Below, one piece after another: positions 35,668 to 62,274 of a stretch of 64,000 bases of DNA (positions within the stretch are counted from its first letter, which is position 1; each line of letters opens with the position of its first letter). Location: positions 24,059,657 to 24,123,656 of the forward strand of contig NC_046674.1 in the NCBI RefSeq assembly GCF_003369915.1, in the 5' to 3' direction. The translations under genes and the position numbers were made by a program. A model generated the notes under the pieces. That model was not told the DNA's origin. It saw nothing but the letters and a program-made list of their open reading frames with translations, and did not search any database. Source of the DNA: Drosophila miranda. Taxonomy: Eukaryota > Arthropoda > Insecta > Diptera > Drosophilidae.

Positions 35668-38600
35668 ATGATGGCACAGATGGCAGGCGACAAATTGGAC
35701 GCCAAGGAACCCTCCCAATGCGAGGAGGATGTTGGGCCAGGCGCACGCGTCAAAGAAGATTCTGAACCAAACACTGCAGCGGAGGTGGGGGTAAAAAAAG
35801 CGGGCTCCGATCCGGAAAAACGTAAAGACCTGCTCAAAGCAAATGGTCTCGAAAAGCAGGATGCTGCCTTGGACGAAATGAGTTCGTTGGAGCTGGAAAT
35901 AGCCGAAATGCATAACATACACCCCTCCGATCAGGCCCTAGAGAATGCAGTCGAGAGTGCCTCTGCCAGCAGTGGTGGTGAAAATGGTAGCCCTGTTGCA
36001 GGGGGCGTGGACGAGCCCGCACAGACAACTGGTGACGGGACGACATTGCCGGACAAGCGACTGGACAAGGCCCGTGAGGGGGAGACCAGCGAACAGGCTC
36101 TCGAGGAAGTGGACCTAATCGCCCTACTAAAAGGCACGGATACACAAGAGGAAAAGTCTGCCATGGAGAAGACCCTTTCCGAACTGGATAACGTTGATGT
36201 GGAAGTAACCATCGTGGGCGAGGGGCAATATCCAACCTTGGAAGTCGACGACGAAGAGGACAGTGTGCCGGCAACAACCGGCGCTAAGACCTCCAAGACA
36301 TCCTTGTCCACCAAATTGCTCAGCAAACCTTCCTCCTCCTCGTGCCCCCTTTACAAACCGAAGCTCTCGCCGGAGCAGGCACGAGCCGTGGCCCTGGAGC
36401 AAATAGCCGACCTAAAGGCACACAAATCGCGGCGCAGAGAGCCTGTGGCCAGTGTCGTGAAGCCCAAGGACATAGTGAGCACACTGAACGACGACTGGAC
36501 CGACTGTGACTCCGACAGCGAAGTGCCAAGAGTCGCCGCGGCTCCAGTCGTGCCCAAAATGCTGCCTCCTCCCCAGCCGAAGGCCGTCAAGGTTGGGCCA
36601 AACAACAGCCACCTGACTCCCAATCAGCTCAAGGTAATCCTGAAGCCGGTAAGCCCAAGAACTGTGGCTGCCTCCACGAAAGCCGTGCAGCGGGCAAAGC
36701 CTGCCACACCCACAGAGCCCGTCGCTAGCGAAGCGCCTACAGGTACAGTACAGTGAAGATTTTCTCAAAGAAAATACAATTTCACGGCTTGAATTTTTTG
36801 CAGGGAACAAGCGCAATCGCGTGCCGAAGATAATATGGGATCCGGATGTGCCAGAGACGCAGAAATCGTTTGCCCAGTATGCCAGCTCCAAGGGAACGGC
36901 GGCTCCGCCACTGACGCCATCAACAGCGGCTGGCGCTGGCACATCAGCAACCCCAAGGACTGCGAAACCGAGCCCCGGCAATTCGAATTGGCTTGTGGTC
37001 AAGAGGGTGCCGCGGACCCCAACAGGGCCAACTACGGGTGCCCCAAAGCCGGAGGCTAGAGCCCCCGCCAAGCGTCGTTCCCGGACGCCAAACACAGGGC
37101 TGATGCGTGCAGCGACGCCAGAGGTGCGGGCACCCGCCAAGCGTCGCTCCCAAACTCCAAACACAGGCCTGGCCAACGGCGGGTCCCAGAAAAAGAAGAA
37201 AGTGAGCGAGATTGACCGCCTGATGGGGGATGAGGGTGCGGCCAACATGATCCAGGCAGTGGAGCACGAGCAGCGGGAGCATAGTGCCGGCGAAACGTCC
37301 AACAAGCCGCGTATGCGCAACCGGGCCATGACGGTAACAATGACGGTAGCTGGAGCTGGACGGGTGAGTAGTGGAACCACCCGCCAGAAGGTGTTTCTTC
37401 CAGTTATCAAGCTATCCCGTTTCTTTTTCAGCCGGTCCAGCCCGCGCAGCCCGCGTCGCCCAAGAAGGAGGCGGCCAATGCCAGTGTTCCGAAGACCAGC
37501 AAACGCGCCGCAGCCGGTGCCTCCAGTGCTGTTTCCACGAAGAACGCCACTCCCTCCGCCACTAAAACCAAGCCACTGGCCTCCGACTCGTGGGACTACG
37601 TGTACAAGGGGCGGGTCGATGAAGAGTCCATGATTATGCGACGGCGTTCGAACAGCTCGTACTCGAGCAATGCGTCCGTGAATCGCCTCTCGCTGGACAA
37701 CAAGACCGGAGCCGTGCTCTCGGACGAGGCTGCCGACGGGAACGATCCCACCTTTAAGTTCCTGAAACCGGAGAACAAAGCGAACCAAAGAACTTCCACA
37801 GGAGGCGAGGAGGCGCACACCCTCACCAACGACATGAAGCACAGCGCCAGTGGCCAGCCCAAGGAGGCAAAGACAACCGAACTGGTTGTCCTGCACAAGC
37901 TGGACAAGCTGGCGCATCTGGTGATCAATGTGCACCGCGGCAAGGCCGGCCACACCTACACCAGCCAGCTGCTGCAGAAGCTCAACGAGCTGCTCACCAG
38001 CGTGGCCAAGAACTCTCAGTACAACACAGTGCTGCTGACCGTGCAGGGTCCGCACTTCTGTCAGGGCATTGATTGCCAGGAGCTGGTCGGGAGCTCTGTC
38101 GAGAAGCGCAAGAACAGTGCCTGTCAGCTAATGCTGGCCCTCAAGTGAGTAGAATCTCTTTGGCTTCTCCACCATGATCCCTTGCTTATGAAGTGTGCTT
38201 TTTTGTGTGCCTCCAGAAAATACCTACGTACGCTGGCTACATTCCCAAAGCCGCTGGTGGCCGGCATTGTTGGCAATTCAAAGAATCTGGGCGTCATGCA
38301 GTTGCCGCACATGGACTATGTGGTGGCCGCTGATGATAGCTGCTTCGAGACAAATTATGCCAAGATTGGACAGCTGCCCGAGGGCTATGCACTCTTCCAC
38401 AACCATCCAAAGGTGTCCGGTCTGGTGGTACGTTCAAATTCCTTCCTTTTAATAGATATAGCAGAGAGTAATATCCTGTCTTTGATCGCAGCACTCGCGT
38501 TTGTTTTTGCTGGGCGAACGCTTGAGCGCTTCAGATCTGTTGGGGCCAAGCAGCTTCGTGGACAAGACTTGCCGCCCACGAAGCGTCGGCGAGGAAGCAC

Positions 38601-38876
38601 TGGCAGTGGCCACCTTAATATCCACAACAACGGCGGAGGTACGTGACAAAAATCTTGGAAAAACTGCTGGCCATCGAACGATCCTTAATCGATCTTTAAT
38701 ATCTTTACCATCATTTGCAGTCGTATCGCAATCTGAAGAAGCTAAATCACTCGGCCATCAATTCGGCAAACTTGCCGCGAATGGAGGAAGAGTTCAAGTC
38801 CATAGAGGAGCAATGGGCGACAGCCAGTGTCCAGGGGAATTTGAAACGTTACCTGAGCGGTGACGGTCATTTGTAA
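35668..38876 (+). CDS. Nuclear-type protein with CDY-like crotonase (enoyl-CoA hydratase fold) domain
   Basis: Six exons, 35668-36742, 36804-37363, 37432-38144, 38217-38427, 38492-38638 and 38721-38876, give 953 aa. The first 650 residues are disordered and charged, with a KRRSRTPNTG/KRRSQTPNTG duplicated basic motif (nucleotides about 37050-37180) and NLS-like KKKKVSE. The last 260 or so residues are a crotonase domain: LLTVQGPHFCQGID, PKPLVAGIVGN, a FETNYAKIGQLPEGYA segment matching the CDY/CDYL family, then a helical tail ending LKRYLSGDGHL. No chromodomain is visible. CDY-type crotonase domains bind CoA and corepressors but lack standard hydratase chemistry (family knowledge). A chromatin role is inferred. 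Confidence 0.85.
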
Positions 38877-39199
38877 AGCTACCAAAATGCTCTGGTAGCC
38901 TACATACATTCGTTAATAATTCACTTTATTCAATTAAAGTCCACCTATAGTTGATCTAATTCGGATGGCAATTTTAAATTCTAACATCGGAAATCCACCT
39001 CCAAATAAGTATATAAACATGTACTGTACAAAAGCATAAGATTAACTGAAGCTCTTAAACACATATGTCACCTAAATTTATCTACCATAAGAGTAATCCA
39101 GATGATAATCCAATTTTCCAGGAGAAACATAAACTATCAAATTTTTTCGGTTTAATTACCTTTATAAAGACTACTGTTTTTATAACTAGTTTTGAAATG

Positions 39200-39600
39200 T
39201 GTTTTCTATGGGTTTGGTAGGAGTGGTGGCGCGCCGAGACGCCGATGCTACACCGTTGCTGCTATAAGAGGGGGCGAACGACGACGGCGCTGGACAGTCA
39301 AGTGCAGAGTGTGAGACAGAGTGCACGAAATAAAGCGAGTGCGAACGAACCAGAGTGAGAAGTATAGTCAGCAATCCTAGTGCCAAAGGGGTAGTAGCAC
39401 AACGGAGGAGCCAACGGGAGGAGGCCCAAGGGCGTAGCAGACGCAGCAGAGTACGGCAGATCCATGCCAAGGGTTAACCCATTGTGGCGGAAAAGGTGTG
39501 AGCCGAGTCAGAGCCCCTAGCCTCGAGCGACAAGAGCGTAGAGATTAAGATCCACAGATTGTCAATAAAGATACCAGAAACCATACAACCACCGTCTACA
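39200..39600 (+). mobile_element. Possible solo LTR fossil
   Basis: The segment has a promoter-like CTATAAGAGGGGGCG (about 39261), an AATAAA within 70 bp downstream, a second AATAAA close to the far end, and a GC-rich body unlike its A/T-rich flanks. That layout resembles a retrotransposon LTR. No internal coding region, primer-binding site or clear target-site duplication was found, so it would be an isolated remnant. The family is unassigned (Ty3- or BEL-like); the ends are approximate. Confidence 0.3.
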
Positions 39601-39819
39601 CAGTTGGCTTCAATGAAAATACTCGAGGTTTGATCTCCGAGTTTACAGTTTTATTTTGCTTCAATTCCCATTTGGCGCCAATCGATTTAAGCCATTCGCC
39701 TCGAACATCCATCAGGCCGGGTGCGCTGCTTACCAACACTGGCAGTAAACAATTCAAATGTTTCGGTTTTTCTTTTGTTTTGTTACCAGTTTATAAGTAT
39801 ATTGTGGGGTGGTGGGGGT

Positions 39820-39848
39820 GGGGGGGGGGGGGGGGGGGGGGGGGGGGG
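39820..39848 (+). repeat. Poly(G) run of 29
   Basis: A homopolymer of 29 G follows GGGGTGGTGGGGGT. It lies in the FAM234-like 3' region. The exact length may be an assembly artefact. Confidence 0.8.
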
Positions 39849-40019
39849 TAGTATCTAGAAAAGGTTCTTCTATTTAATGTACAGTGTAATGTAATGCATG
39901 CAACTAGTAATTAAACTACTAATGTCTACGTTTGATGTATGCCCGACAGCAGCTACCAGCTGGATGATGCTTAAATGCACATTCCGCCGTTCCGTTGCGT
40001 TCTGTTGCCGATCTACGCC

Positions 40020-42217
40020 CTAGTTGTGTTTCTCGTCCTCGTAGTAGGCAGGCAGCTCGGACTGAATACGCAGCAGGCGCACGTAGGTAACCAATTTCCA
40101 TTCGCTCAACGGCTGCTCCTCGGCGTGCACAAAGCTGGACATGTAGGTGACCAGCTCCTGCGAGCCATCCTGGTCCAGATCGGCTATCAGCATCGAGTGC
40201 TCCTGGTTGTTAATATCCGGCTGGCACACCATCTCGTTGCGGTCCTGGCGGCAGAACTGTACAATGTTGCTCTGCGACGTGTTTTCGATCCGTGTATCGG
40301 CGCCCATGAACAAGACGAGAATGACCGTCTCGGTGATCATTTGCATTTTGTAGCTGCTGCCTCCGCCTCCGCTTCCGTTCACAGAGCTGGCCTTCGTCTG
40401 GTTCTTGTAGGGGACGCCATGGGCCTCCCGCTTTCCGATCAAGTGCTCAAAGACATCGAACTGCTGGCTGGCCGAGGGGAATTCATGGCCTTCTCCGGCT
40501 TCTCTGCGCTTCAGACGCTGCTGCTTCTTGCCGTGGGACGACTTCTCCTTGTCCTTGATGGAGTTCATGTTCTTGGTGTTGCTGCTGCTGTTGCTGCCAT
40601 TGCCATTGCCATTACCATTACCATTGCTCTTCTGCACATTGTTGTTGCTGTTATGTGCGGCCGGTGTAGATGTCTGCGAGGGGGACTGCTTCTGCACCTT
40701 GTTGCCGACATGCCACTTCCAGAACTTCATCACAAAGCCGGACATCTGGGATTTGGTGTTCTTAAAGTGATACTCAGCCGGCACCATGCCGTACATTCCG
40801 GTGTTTGTGAAATTCCTCAGCACGTGGGGCTTTCCATTGCGCACCTCGCTCAAAACGAAGGTCACGTTGCAGTCCTCCGGGCAAATGCCCCGATTCTCGA
40901 CTACCAGTTCGCGTCCGCTTAGCGAGTAAATGTTGCGCTGCGAGTCGATCTCCCGGCGCTGTCCGTGGTTGCGGTGCTGGGAGATCTTGGAGGCAGACAG
41001 CAGACGTTGTCCCACAATCGATTTGTTGGTTATCAGCCCGTATAGCTCCGCCAGAGACTTGGAGCGCTGCTGGTCCGAGTTATTGGGCCGCAGACAGATG
41101 TAGCTGATATTTCCGGCCTCCAGCTGGAGTCGGCTCAGCTTCTGGCAGTCGTGGACCCGGAAGCCATCGCCTATGGGCCTGCCATGGCGCCCCGATAGCA
41201 GTCGGAGCACATTGCGTGCCTCCAGTTGGGCCGGTGTCTCGTGCTTGGGCTGGATAAGCGACTTGGTGCGCTGCTCCAGCGACAGGCTGGACACGAGCAG
41301 TATGTCCAGCACTCCATCGCCATCCAGGTCGGGCAGAATGATGGGAAAGTCGTAGGCATCAATTTTGTGGGCCGAGCGCTCCTTGAAGCGCCAATGCCAC
41401 TGTCCGGAGACCGGATTGATGGCCCCCAGCTCGCCGTACTCGTCAATCACCAGACAGTCCGTCTTCCCATTGTTGTCCACATCGATCAGCGTGCAGTCCA
41501 GGGCCGCCGGCTCATCCACCATCTCGTCGTACCAGGCCACAGCTCCAGAGCTGCCGATCAACGAGATGATCCCATTCCGCTTGTGATTGCCCGGCCGGAA
41601 CTCCGGGAAGAAGGCATCGCCGCGGTACAGAAATATCAGATTGTTCTCCCAGGCGCGCAGTCCATTGACCACATTGATGCCGCCCTTGAGCTCTATTTTC
41701 GTATAGTTATTCAGCCAGTTGTGGGTCTTCACGCGATCCCCCACGGCTGGGCAGGCCCCGGTGCCATCCGGATTGCCGCACGGCACCAGCCAGACAAAGC
41801 CGAAAACCGCAAAGAGGCACAGCAAGAGGGAGGCTATAAAGCAGCTGCGCCTTGCCGTCGACATGGGCGCGAGCTTGGACTCCTCCGTACTGCCGCCCAG
41901 GATGGCCTCGTTGTCTGCCGTGGCATCGAATTCGCTGTTGAAGTTGGAGAACTCGGCTCCGACACTGCCGCCGCCCAAGTCGCTGAGCATCACGGACCGG
42001 AAAGTGTTTTGCATGTTCGTGGTGTAGCTGCTCGTGGGCGTCTCCAGTTGAAACTTCTGCGGCTGAGGATGGGACTGCGACTGGGACTGGGATTGGGACT
42101 GAGATTGAGACTGCGGCTTGCTTACGATACGTGTGGCTGTGGGCCGCGTGTGCGGAGACTTGAGCGCCAAGGTATTTGGCGGAATGCGACTGCGTTGAGA
42201 TTGGCGCTCCTGGGGCG

Positions 42218-42252
<35 letters not shown>

Positions 42253-42413
42253 TGCTGTTGCTGTTGAGATTCGATGTGGAATCGCTGGCGATGCTTGCTG
42301 GCGTTGTGAATCTCGATCTCTTCGTCGGATTCGGAGTCGGTCATGGCCTGACTTAGCGGCGCGTAGATACCTTGGTGGGTGGTGCTGGTGGGCAATGACT
42401 CCGTGTGCAGCAT
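40020..42413 (-). CDS. FAM234-type single-pass protein with FG-GAP repeats
   Basis: One uninterrupted coding exon gives 797 aa from the ATG at 42413 (AAAATG). A strong acceptor (TCACTCAG) lies 5 bp upstream of the ATG and a matching donor (GTCAGT) near 42503, so a 5' UTR intron is likely. The upstream in-frame ATG at 42461 would fall inside that intron. The N-terminal 190 residues are cytosolic-type, with glutamine runs and a SQSQSQ repeat, followed by one membrane helix (about 190-210). The lumenal/extracellular part has calcium-binding FG-GAP motifs DVDNNGKTD, DLDGDGVLD and DLDQDGSQE in a beta-propeller-like domain, as in FAM234A/B (ITFG3). The function is unknown. A second low-complexity block contains a Gly/Asn repeat near the C-terminal third. 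Confidence 0.88.
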
Positions 42414-42720
42414 TTTAGCTGAGTGATAGGAAAAATCAATAAGTTTCACTGTCAACGACACGAGAGTGTAGACAGGAGGGTCAAATTCTCGGATTTACTG
42501 ACCTGTATTTGATAGCACAAGCACTTGCTAGTTGCTGGCATCCACATAGCTACTATTTGTTGTATCTTTATTGGATTAGCCGAACATTAAATTCACAGGC
42601 ACGGCCCCAAAGCAACCCCAACGACCAGAAGCTATTCGCATTTGTAACGTATGCCAGCCTGTTCACGTAAACTGTGACTGTGACTGGCGCCTAGCAGTGC
42701 TGTAAAATGTGCTTGGAGCT

Positions 42721-42728
42721 TATCGATA
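42721..42728. promoter_or_regulatory. Perfect DRE (TATCGATA)
   Basis: A complete palindromic DNA replication-related element lies about 215 bp upstream of the FAM234-like 5' UTR donor and about 660 bp before the Pka-R1 first coding exon. It probably serves the minus-strand gene and may be shared. DREF binding is the expected mode (established knowledge of the motif). Confidence 0.6.
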
Positions 42729-43194
42729 GGAATGTGACCAATGGAATGCCCATCACTACATGCAGAAAAAACAACAACAACAACAGCGTTTGTGGTTTAC
42801 GTGCGTGAAAATTAGTTAAGTTTTTATGAAAAAACAGTATTTAGGACATTGCAAAAGCAATTCCAAGTGATCCGTATGCTGCGGCAAGGCCCTGTGCAAT
42901 CGGTAATCAAATACGTGACAGGCTAAAAGGGCAGAACGGAGTGAATTGACAAAAGTGAAAACGTCTCGGCAGTCATAGGAAAACGGTGCCAAAACGAAAA
43001 GAAAGAAAGAGCACGCTGCCAGAAAAGCACACAAGTACATACAGAGATACACGCAGTGCACTCGACGCCCCTCCCACACTCTTTAATTAGTTTGATTTTC
43101 CAGTAGTGAATAAATCTAAAACCGAAACCAAATCCCCCCACCGTTCGAGACGTGCAATCAAAAAAAAAAAAACCAATCCCAATCACCACCCACA

Positions 43195-43197
<3 letters not shown>

Positions 43198-43240
<43 letters not shown>
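43198..43240 (+). repeat. (CA)n microsatellite in Pka-R1 5' UTR region
   Basis: An uninterrupted CA dinucleotide run about 150 bp upstream of the Pka-R1 ATG, preceded by an A10 tract at 43162. Confidence 0.85.
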
Positions 43241-43243
<3 letters not shown>

Positions 43244-43390
43244 ATACATAGAAATTGTGTATATTGCGTAGCAAAGAAACGCCAACGTCGACGCCATCAG
43301 CCAACAACTAGTACCAAAAACAACAATAAGAATACAAGTAAATACACCAGCTCCAAAAGGTAGCCCCAAAGCCAGCGGCAAGCCGCCCAT

Positions 43391-57758
<14,368 letters not shown>

Positions 57759-59874
57759 ATCAAGGACAACAACAGCAGCAGCATAAAGCACACCACAGCA
57801 ACAACCAACAAAACAAACAAACAAACAACAACGCAGCGAACGCCCACAACAAACATCTGCAGCAAAAACAACAGCATCTAGATGAAGACGAAGACGAAGA
57901 AGAAGAACCCGTAGAATAAGGGGTTTAATGCTCAGCAGCAAGAAATGAAAATGTCGTAAACACTAAAAACTATATGAATTTGTAATGTTAATTGCCTTCC
58001 ATCCTGTCCCAAAGGGATGGATAAACATATACCCTTACATGGCGATGTTTGCGATAGGGGAAGAAGGAGCGGAGAAGGGAGGAGGTAGGAGGGAGGTGAG
58101 GACGTATCCAGAGCCCAGGACAAAACTATGTTAATTAATATGATTCTGTATGTTGTGCTGAAAGTTACATATACTATTCGTGTACGTGTGTTCTCTGTGC
58201 ACAGATTGCGGCGGCATGTTCCCCTACGCCCCTACGCCCCTACGCCCCTACGCGACTCTGCGACACTGGAGCCTGGGATTTCTTTTCGTTGTTTCGCCAG
58301 GCCCCTACTTCTGAATTCTATTCTTTACTCTAAGACTTCTCTACACCTTTCTCTTCCAAAAGAGTCTCGAGCTCTATTTCAAATGGAACATGCTGCCACC
58401 CAAAACAAAAAAGATGGAAAGAAAACCAAAAGAAAAACGTTTCATTAAATATTCAAAAGATGTCTGAATGTTTTTGAGCAAAAGAATTAAAACAAAATTA
58501 CAAAAATATATGTGTATTAAGGAAAATTAGCCACTGACACACCCACACATACACTCACACACAGATACGATTGCGGGCGAGAGCTGGGGGAAAAGTCATA
58601 TAGGAAAAGTGAATGGAGGAGAGCCACAAACGATTTTCTGAACAGTTTTTAATTTTAGTAAATTATTTTTAAACCTACAATTTAGCGGCCAACATGAAGT
58701 CGGAAAGTTCTATGAAAATATTTAACTGAAATTAAACAGAAAAAAAAATAAGAAAAATCCCCTTTTACCCCTCAATTCTTGTTGTTGTTTCTTCACGAAC
58801 GAAAGGGTTCTGTAATTCGAACTTAGTTCTATTATTATTTTTATTTTTTGTATATTTATGATTTGTTAACCCACTAATTTAAGCTTTTGGCTAACTTTTT
58901 TTTTTGAACATTTATACCATTGAAATTAGTACAGTTTTTACTCTGTTATACACACCCACACACACACATACGTACGTACATGGAATGCATGCCAAAATAT
59001 AGCGTCAGCGGAGTATTAAGATATTTGTAAATTAATTCAAAATTTAAATCAATTAAAGAGAGCGTATACGCACGTGTGTGTGTGTTTGTGTAGGATAGTA
59101 TAAGTGTGTGTGCGTGCGTGAGTTTCTCATGTCATGTCGCCAGAAAAACGAAAAGAAAACAAGAGAAGTTGCATTTAAAAAACATTTAATACAACAGCCG
59201 AAATTTGTGTATTTATCTGCCCGACGGATGGACGGTGGCACATTACCTTAAGGCTTCAGCTGTTGCTGCACCACTCTCACACACACACACACGCGCGCAC
59301 GCACACATACACAAAGAATAGAAAGGAAAAAGGTTGAATGCCTAGGGGATTCTTAAGAGCCCCCCAGTGGGGCATTAGGAATACACCCCCGTACCCGCCG
59401 GCGGGTTAGGCTCAAAGGTCACAGAGAAATATTGCAAAAAAAAACTAACCTCAACTAAAAAGCAGTGAAAGAGAGAGAGAGAGAGAGAGAGAGCTATGGA
59501 GAGAGAGAGAGAGAGAGAGAGAATACAGAGAAATACAATTAAATACAAAAACATAAACTTATCAATGTAAAATCGTATGTACTATATGCCGAAAATGGAA
59601 AAGCAAACTAAAACTGAAAACAACAAAAAAAAAACACTGACAAAGAAAAGAAGAAAACAAAAAAAAATACACAAAAAATACAAGATTATAAGAAATAAAT
59701 ACATTTACATAGATGTTGCAAAAATCAAGCAAAGAGAGCGATATATGGATTTTGAGGCCTGTCCCGGCACCTGGCCACCATCCCAATCCCAGTCCCAATC
59801 CCAGTCTCAATCCCACTGGCACTGCCACTGCCTTTCCCAAATCCGCCCCTCTGTGAATTTGTGTTTCCTGTCAA
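57759..59874 (+). other. Pka-R1 3' UTR and interval to the next gene
   Basis: Starts with CAA/CAG- and GAAGA-rich DNA (57765-57915), then A/T-rich sequence with a CCCCTACG tandem (58225-58252), CA and GT tracts (58540-58562, 58955-58975, 59075-59118, 59278-59310) and GA runs (59468-59521). No coding gene is supported. The leader of the 59875 gene includes a TCCCAATCCCAG-type repeat (59781-59815). Confidence 0.5.
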
Positions 59875-60624
59875 ATGGCAGCTGCCATTCCAATGCTGCT
59901 GGACGCCATCTTTCTGATACCCAGACTCTTCACCTATGGTCTCATTCTGCTGCTAATCTGCATAATGTGCTTCATTGTGGTCTACATCAGCCACAAGATC
60001 TACATCTCCGTTTACGACAATCTGCCGCTGTCTGGCCACCAACCCATGCCCATGCCCATGCCCATGGGCGTCATTCGCGATTACATCGACTCACCGGTGC
60101 GCCATCTGCAGAGTGTCCAGAGAGCCACCAGCAGATCGTCAGCCCAGCAGACGGCCAGCATGTATGACCGCTCCATTTCGCTGCAGAACCGCTCGCAATT
60201 CATCCAGTCGACGACGGGTAAGACGTGCAGACCAAGCGCTGGACTCTACAACTAGGATATCATTCTCATTCTGCTTGCCCTTTCAGTGCGGATCACGCTC
60301 AGCCTGGACCCCTGCTATCTGGTGGGCATTAAGTTTGACATGAGTCCCAGCCGGCGTTCCATCAGCTTCATGTGCAGCTGCGATCGCGAGGCACCAGTCT
60401 GTGTCTGTGCCGCCGTCACGGAGCGCCCATCTGAATCCGTCCGCATAATCCGCTACTATGACCAGCTCTCCAAGATCTCGCGGCTAAAATTCATGCTCAA
60501 GTGCAGCCACAGTCCAACCATGCCCACCATGCCCACCATGCTGCGGGAAGAGCAGCGCTCGGATCGCCCTGGACAACATCATGTGGCGACGGAGAAGTAC
60601 CCCAATTCCGGAGACGAACAGTAG
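59875..60624 (+). CDS. Single-pass membrane protein, 226 aa, unrecognised
   Basis: Exons 59875-60217 and 60287-60624 join through a 69 bp intron (GTAAGA..TTTCAG) in phase 1. The start context TCAAATGG is good. Residues about 12-42 form one long hydrophobic helix, followed by SHKIYISVYD and a Met-Pro repeat (PMPMPMPM). A Ser/Gln/Arg-rich segment and a small Cys cluster (CSCDREAPVCVC) come next, and the tail ends SGDEQ. A PTMPTMPTM run lies near the C-terminus. The membrane helix and the juxtamembrane HK(I/L)Y.S motif resemble the 62071 gene, so the two may be tandem relatives. No known family is recognised. ATTAAA at 60800 is a possible poly(A) signal. Confidence 0.65.
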
Positions 60625-62070
60625 GACCGGCTGCCATCCGGCACAGCATAAGGCACAGCAGCGCAGGCCGATGGAATGACTGTGGAATGTGGGGCATGAA
60701 GAGGGGGGCATCTCGGATGCATCTATAATTAGGTTTTTCATTTTTGATTTTGTGTAGAACTCGTTTCGAGCGCCTGCTCGCTCTCACATCGTGCATGCGA
60801 TTAAAGTGGAGTCGTCGTCGAATACTCTATTCATAGTCTAGTCCGCGGAGACAGGCCTCTCTGTGGTTTCAGGGTCGTCCGGCCAGTGGGTCGTCGCTGG
60901 GCGCACTGGGCTCACTGGGCTCACGCCAGCCTATTAGAATCGCGTGACTGGCAAAGGCATGGTATGGGGTCCGTTTTTGTTTTGTTTCAAGTGCGGTGCA
61001 CAAGGGGGAATGTACTCGCACCTGTGGCACCTGTCTCTGTCAATGTCCCCAAGTCTGGCTATGCGCTTATCATTGTGATTGCGTGGAAACGTTATCAATA
61101 GATAAAGATGTTCTAGAGCCAAGCCAGTTCTAGAGCTATCCTCCACCTCCCCACGCACCTTATCGCTGGTAATGGCCAAGTCGCAGTGGCCGAGCAGAAC
61201 ATCGCTTCACCACCACCATCATCATCATCATCGTCGTGATCACAATCATCCAGGGTCCCCAAGCAATTTGCTAGACGCCATTTCATTCTTTATTGAGGCA
61301 ACCAATTAAGAAGGCGGCGCTGCTGATTTGATTGCAATGCTCGAGTGAGAGTACGACTGGAATTCTATGAATTATACTTTCATAAGTCTCTCGCTTGGCT
61401 CCAGGCACGTAGTCAGATGAAAAGCATTGAGCCCTGGTCAAAGGGAAAGCTCCAGAACCTGTCTAATCGCGGTCCAAGTCTCAGATTGTACTCACAGTAT
61501 TCGGATTCGGATTGCACAAGCCGCTTATCAAGACACAAAAAAAAAACTACTCCCAGACAGACGGCGGAGCACAACAGTCTCTACAGCACCAGCACCAGCA
61601 CCAGCACCAACACGACGACAAACAATCTGGCAACGAATCGTATACGTAATGCCAAACAAAGTTCCATTCATTTAACTCGATTCGCTCGATTCAGTTCTCA
61701 GGCAGGTGTCAAGCGACGCACACACGACCCACCGACGCGCGGCATTTTATTTTCCAACAGGAACACACACGTACCCCATAATACACCATACAATATACGA
61801 TACTTAATTAGCATACGCGTTTCAGTTCTGTTTCTGTTTCTGTTTCGGTTCGGTTTGACGTTCTCTGTGTGTCGTCCGGTTGGTCGCTTGGTCGTTTGGT
61901 CGCTTTGTCGTTTTGGACTGTCTCCCGCATTTGCCTTTGCTTCCACTGTCACTGTCAATATATATACTTGCACATTATTTTTTGTTTCGGTGAGCCGTAC
62001 AGTACAAAGTATCAGAAAAATTTGAAGCGTTTTCAAGTAAAGAGCAACGACGAAAAAGACGACTATCAAA
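60625..62070. other. Interval between the two small membrane protein genes
   Basis: 3' UTR of the upstream gene, then unassigned DNA with CACTGGGCT repeats (60900-60924), CAT/CAC triplets (61208-61235), a CAGCAC run (61585-61608), TTCTGTTTC repeats (61824-61850) and GGTCG(C/T)TTGGTCG repeats (61880-61912). The last 100 bp are probably the 62071 leader. Confidence 0.45.
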
Positions 62071-62274
62071 ATGCTGGATCCCATCTCGGACACCCCTTTG
62101 GTCTTGGCGTATGCATTCATGTCGCTACTGGTGCTCATTCTGTGCTTCCTATTGGTCAATGTGGTCCATAAGCTGTATCGCAGCATCAACAGCGGCGATC
62201 CCATATCGAGTCCGATTTCTACACACGAGCTGAAGACCTCCATAGCGGAGATAGACCCGCTGAAAACCGGTTAA
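62071..62274 (+). CDS. Small single-pass membrane protein, 67 aa
   Basis: The ATG at 62071 has a strong context (ATCAAAATGC) and the frame ends at TAA. Residues 9-32 form a Leu/Val-rich helix, followed by HKLYRSINSGDPI and a polar tail ending DPLKTG. A perfect AATAAA at 62653-62658 gives a plausible 0.4 kb 3' UTR. The helix-HK.Y.S arrangement matches the 59875 gene. No function is known; the length and topology fit a regulatory micropeptide. Confidence 0.62.
   Translation: MLDPISDTPLVLAYAFMSLLVLILCFLLVNVVHKLYRSINSGDPISSPISTHELKTSIAEIDPLKTG

Larger units (their letters stand above)
38877..40019. other. Convergent 3' interval with repeat debris
   Basis: It holds the 3' UTR of the CDY-like gene, an LTR-like segment (39200-39600, listed separately), a minus-strand AATAAA for the FAM234-like gene at 39650-39655, and a homopolymer of 29 guanines at 39820-39848. 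No coding gene is seen. Confidence 0.55.

Noticed and set aside
41226-42356. 376-codon plus-strand frame over the FAM234-like gene
   Set aside because: Antisense of a glutamine- and Ser-rich coding exon, Leu-rich by complement; no start or splice support.
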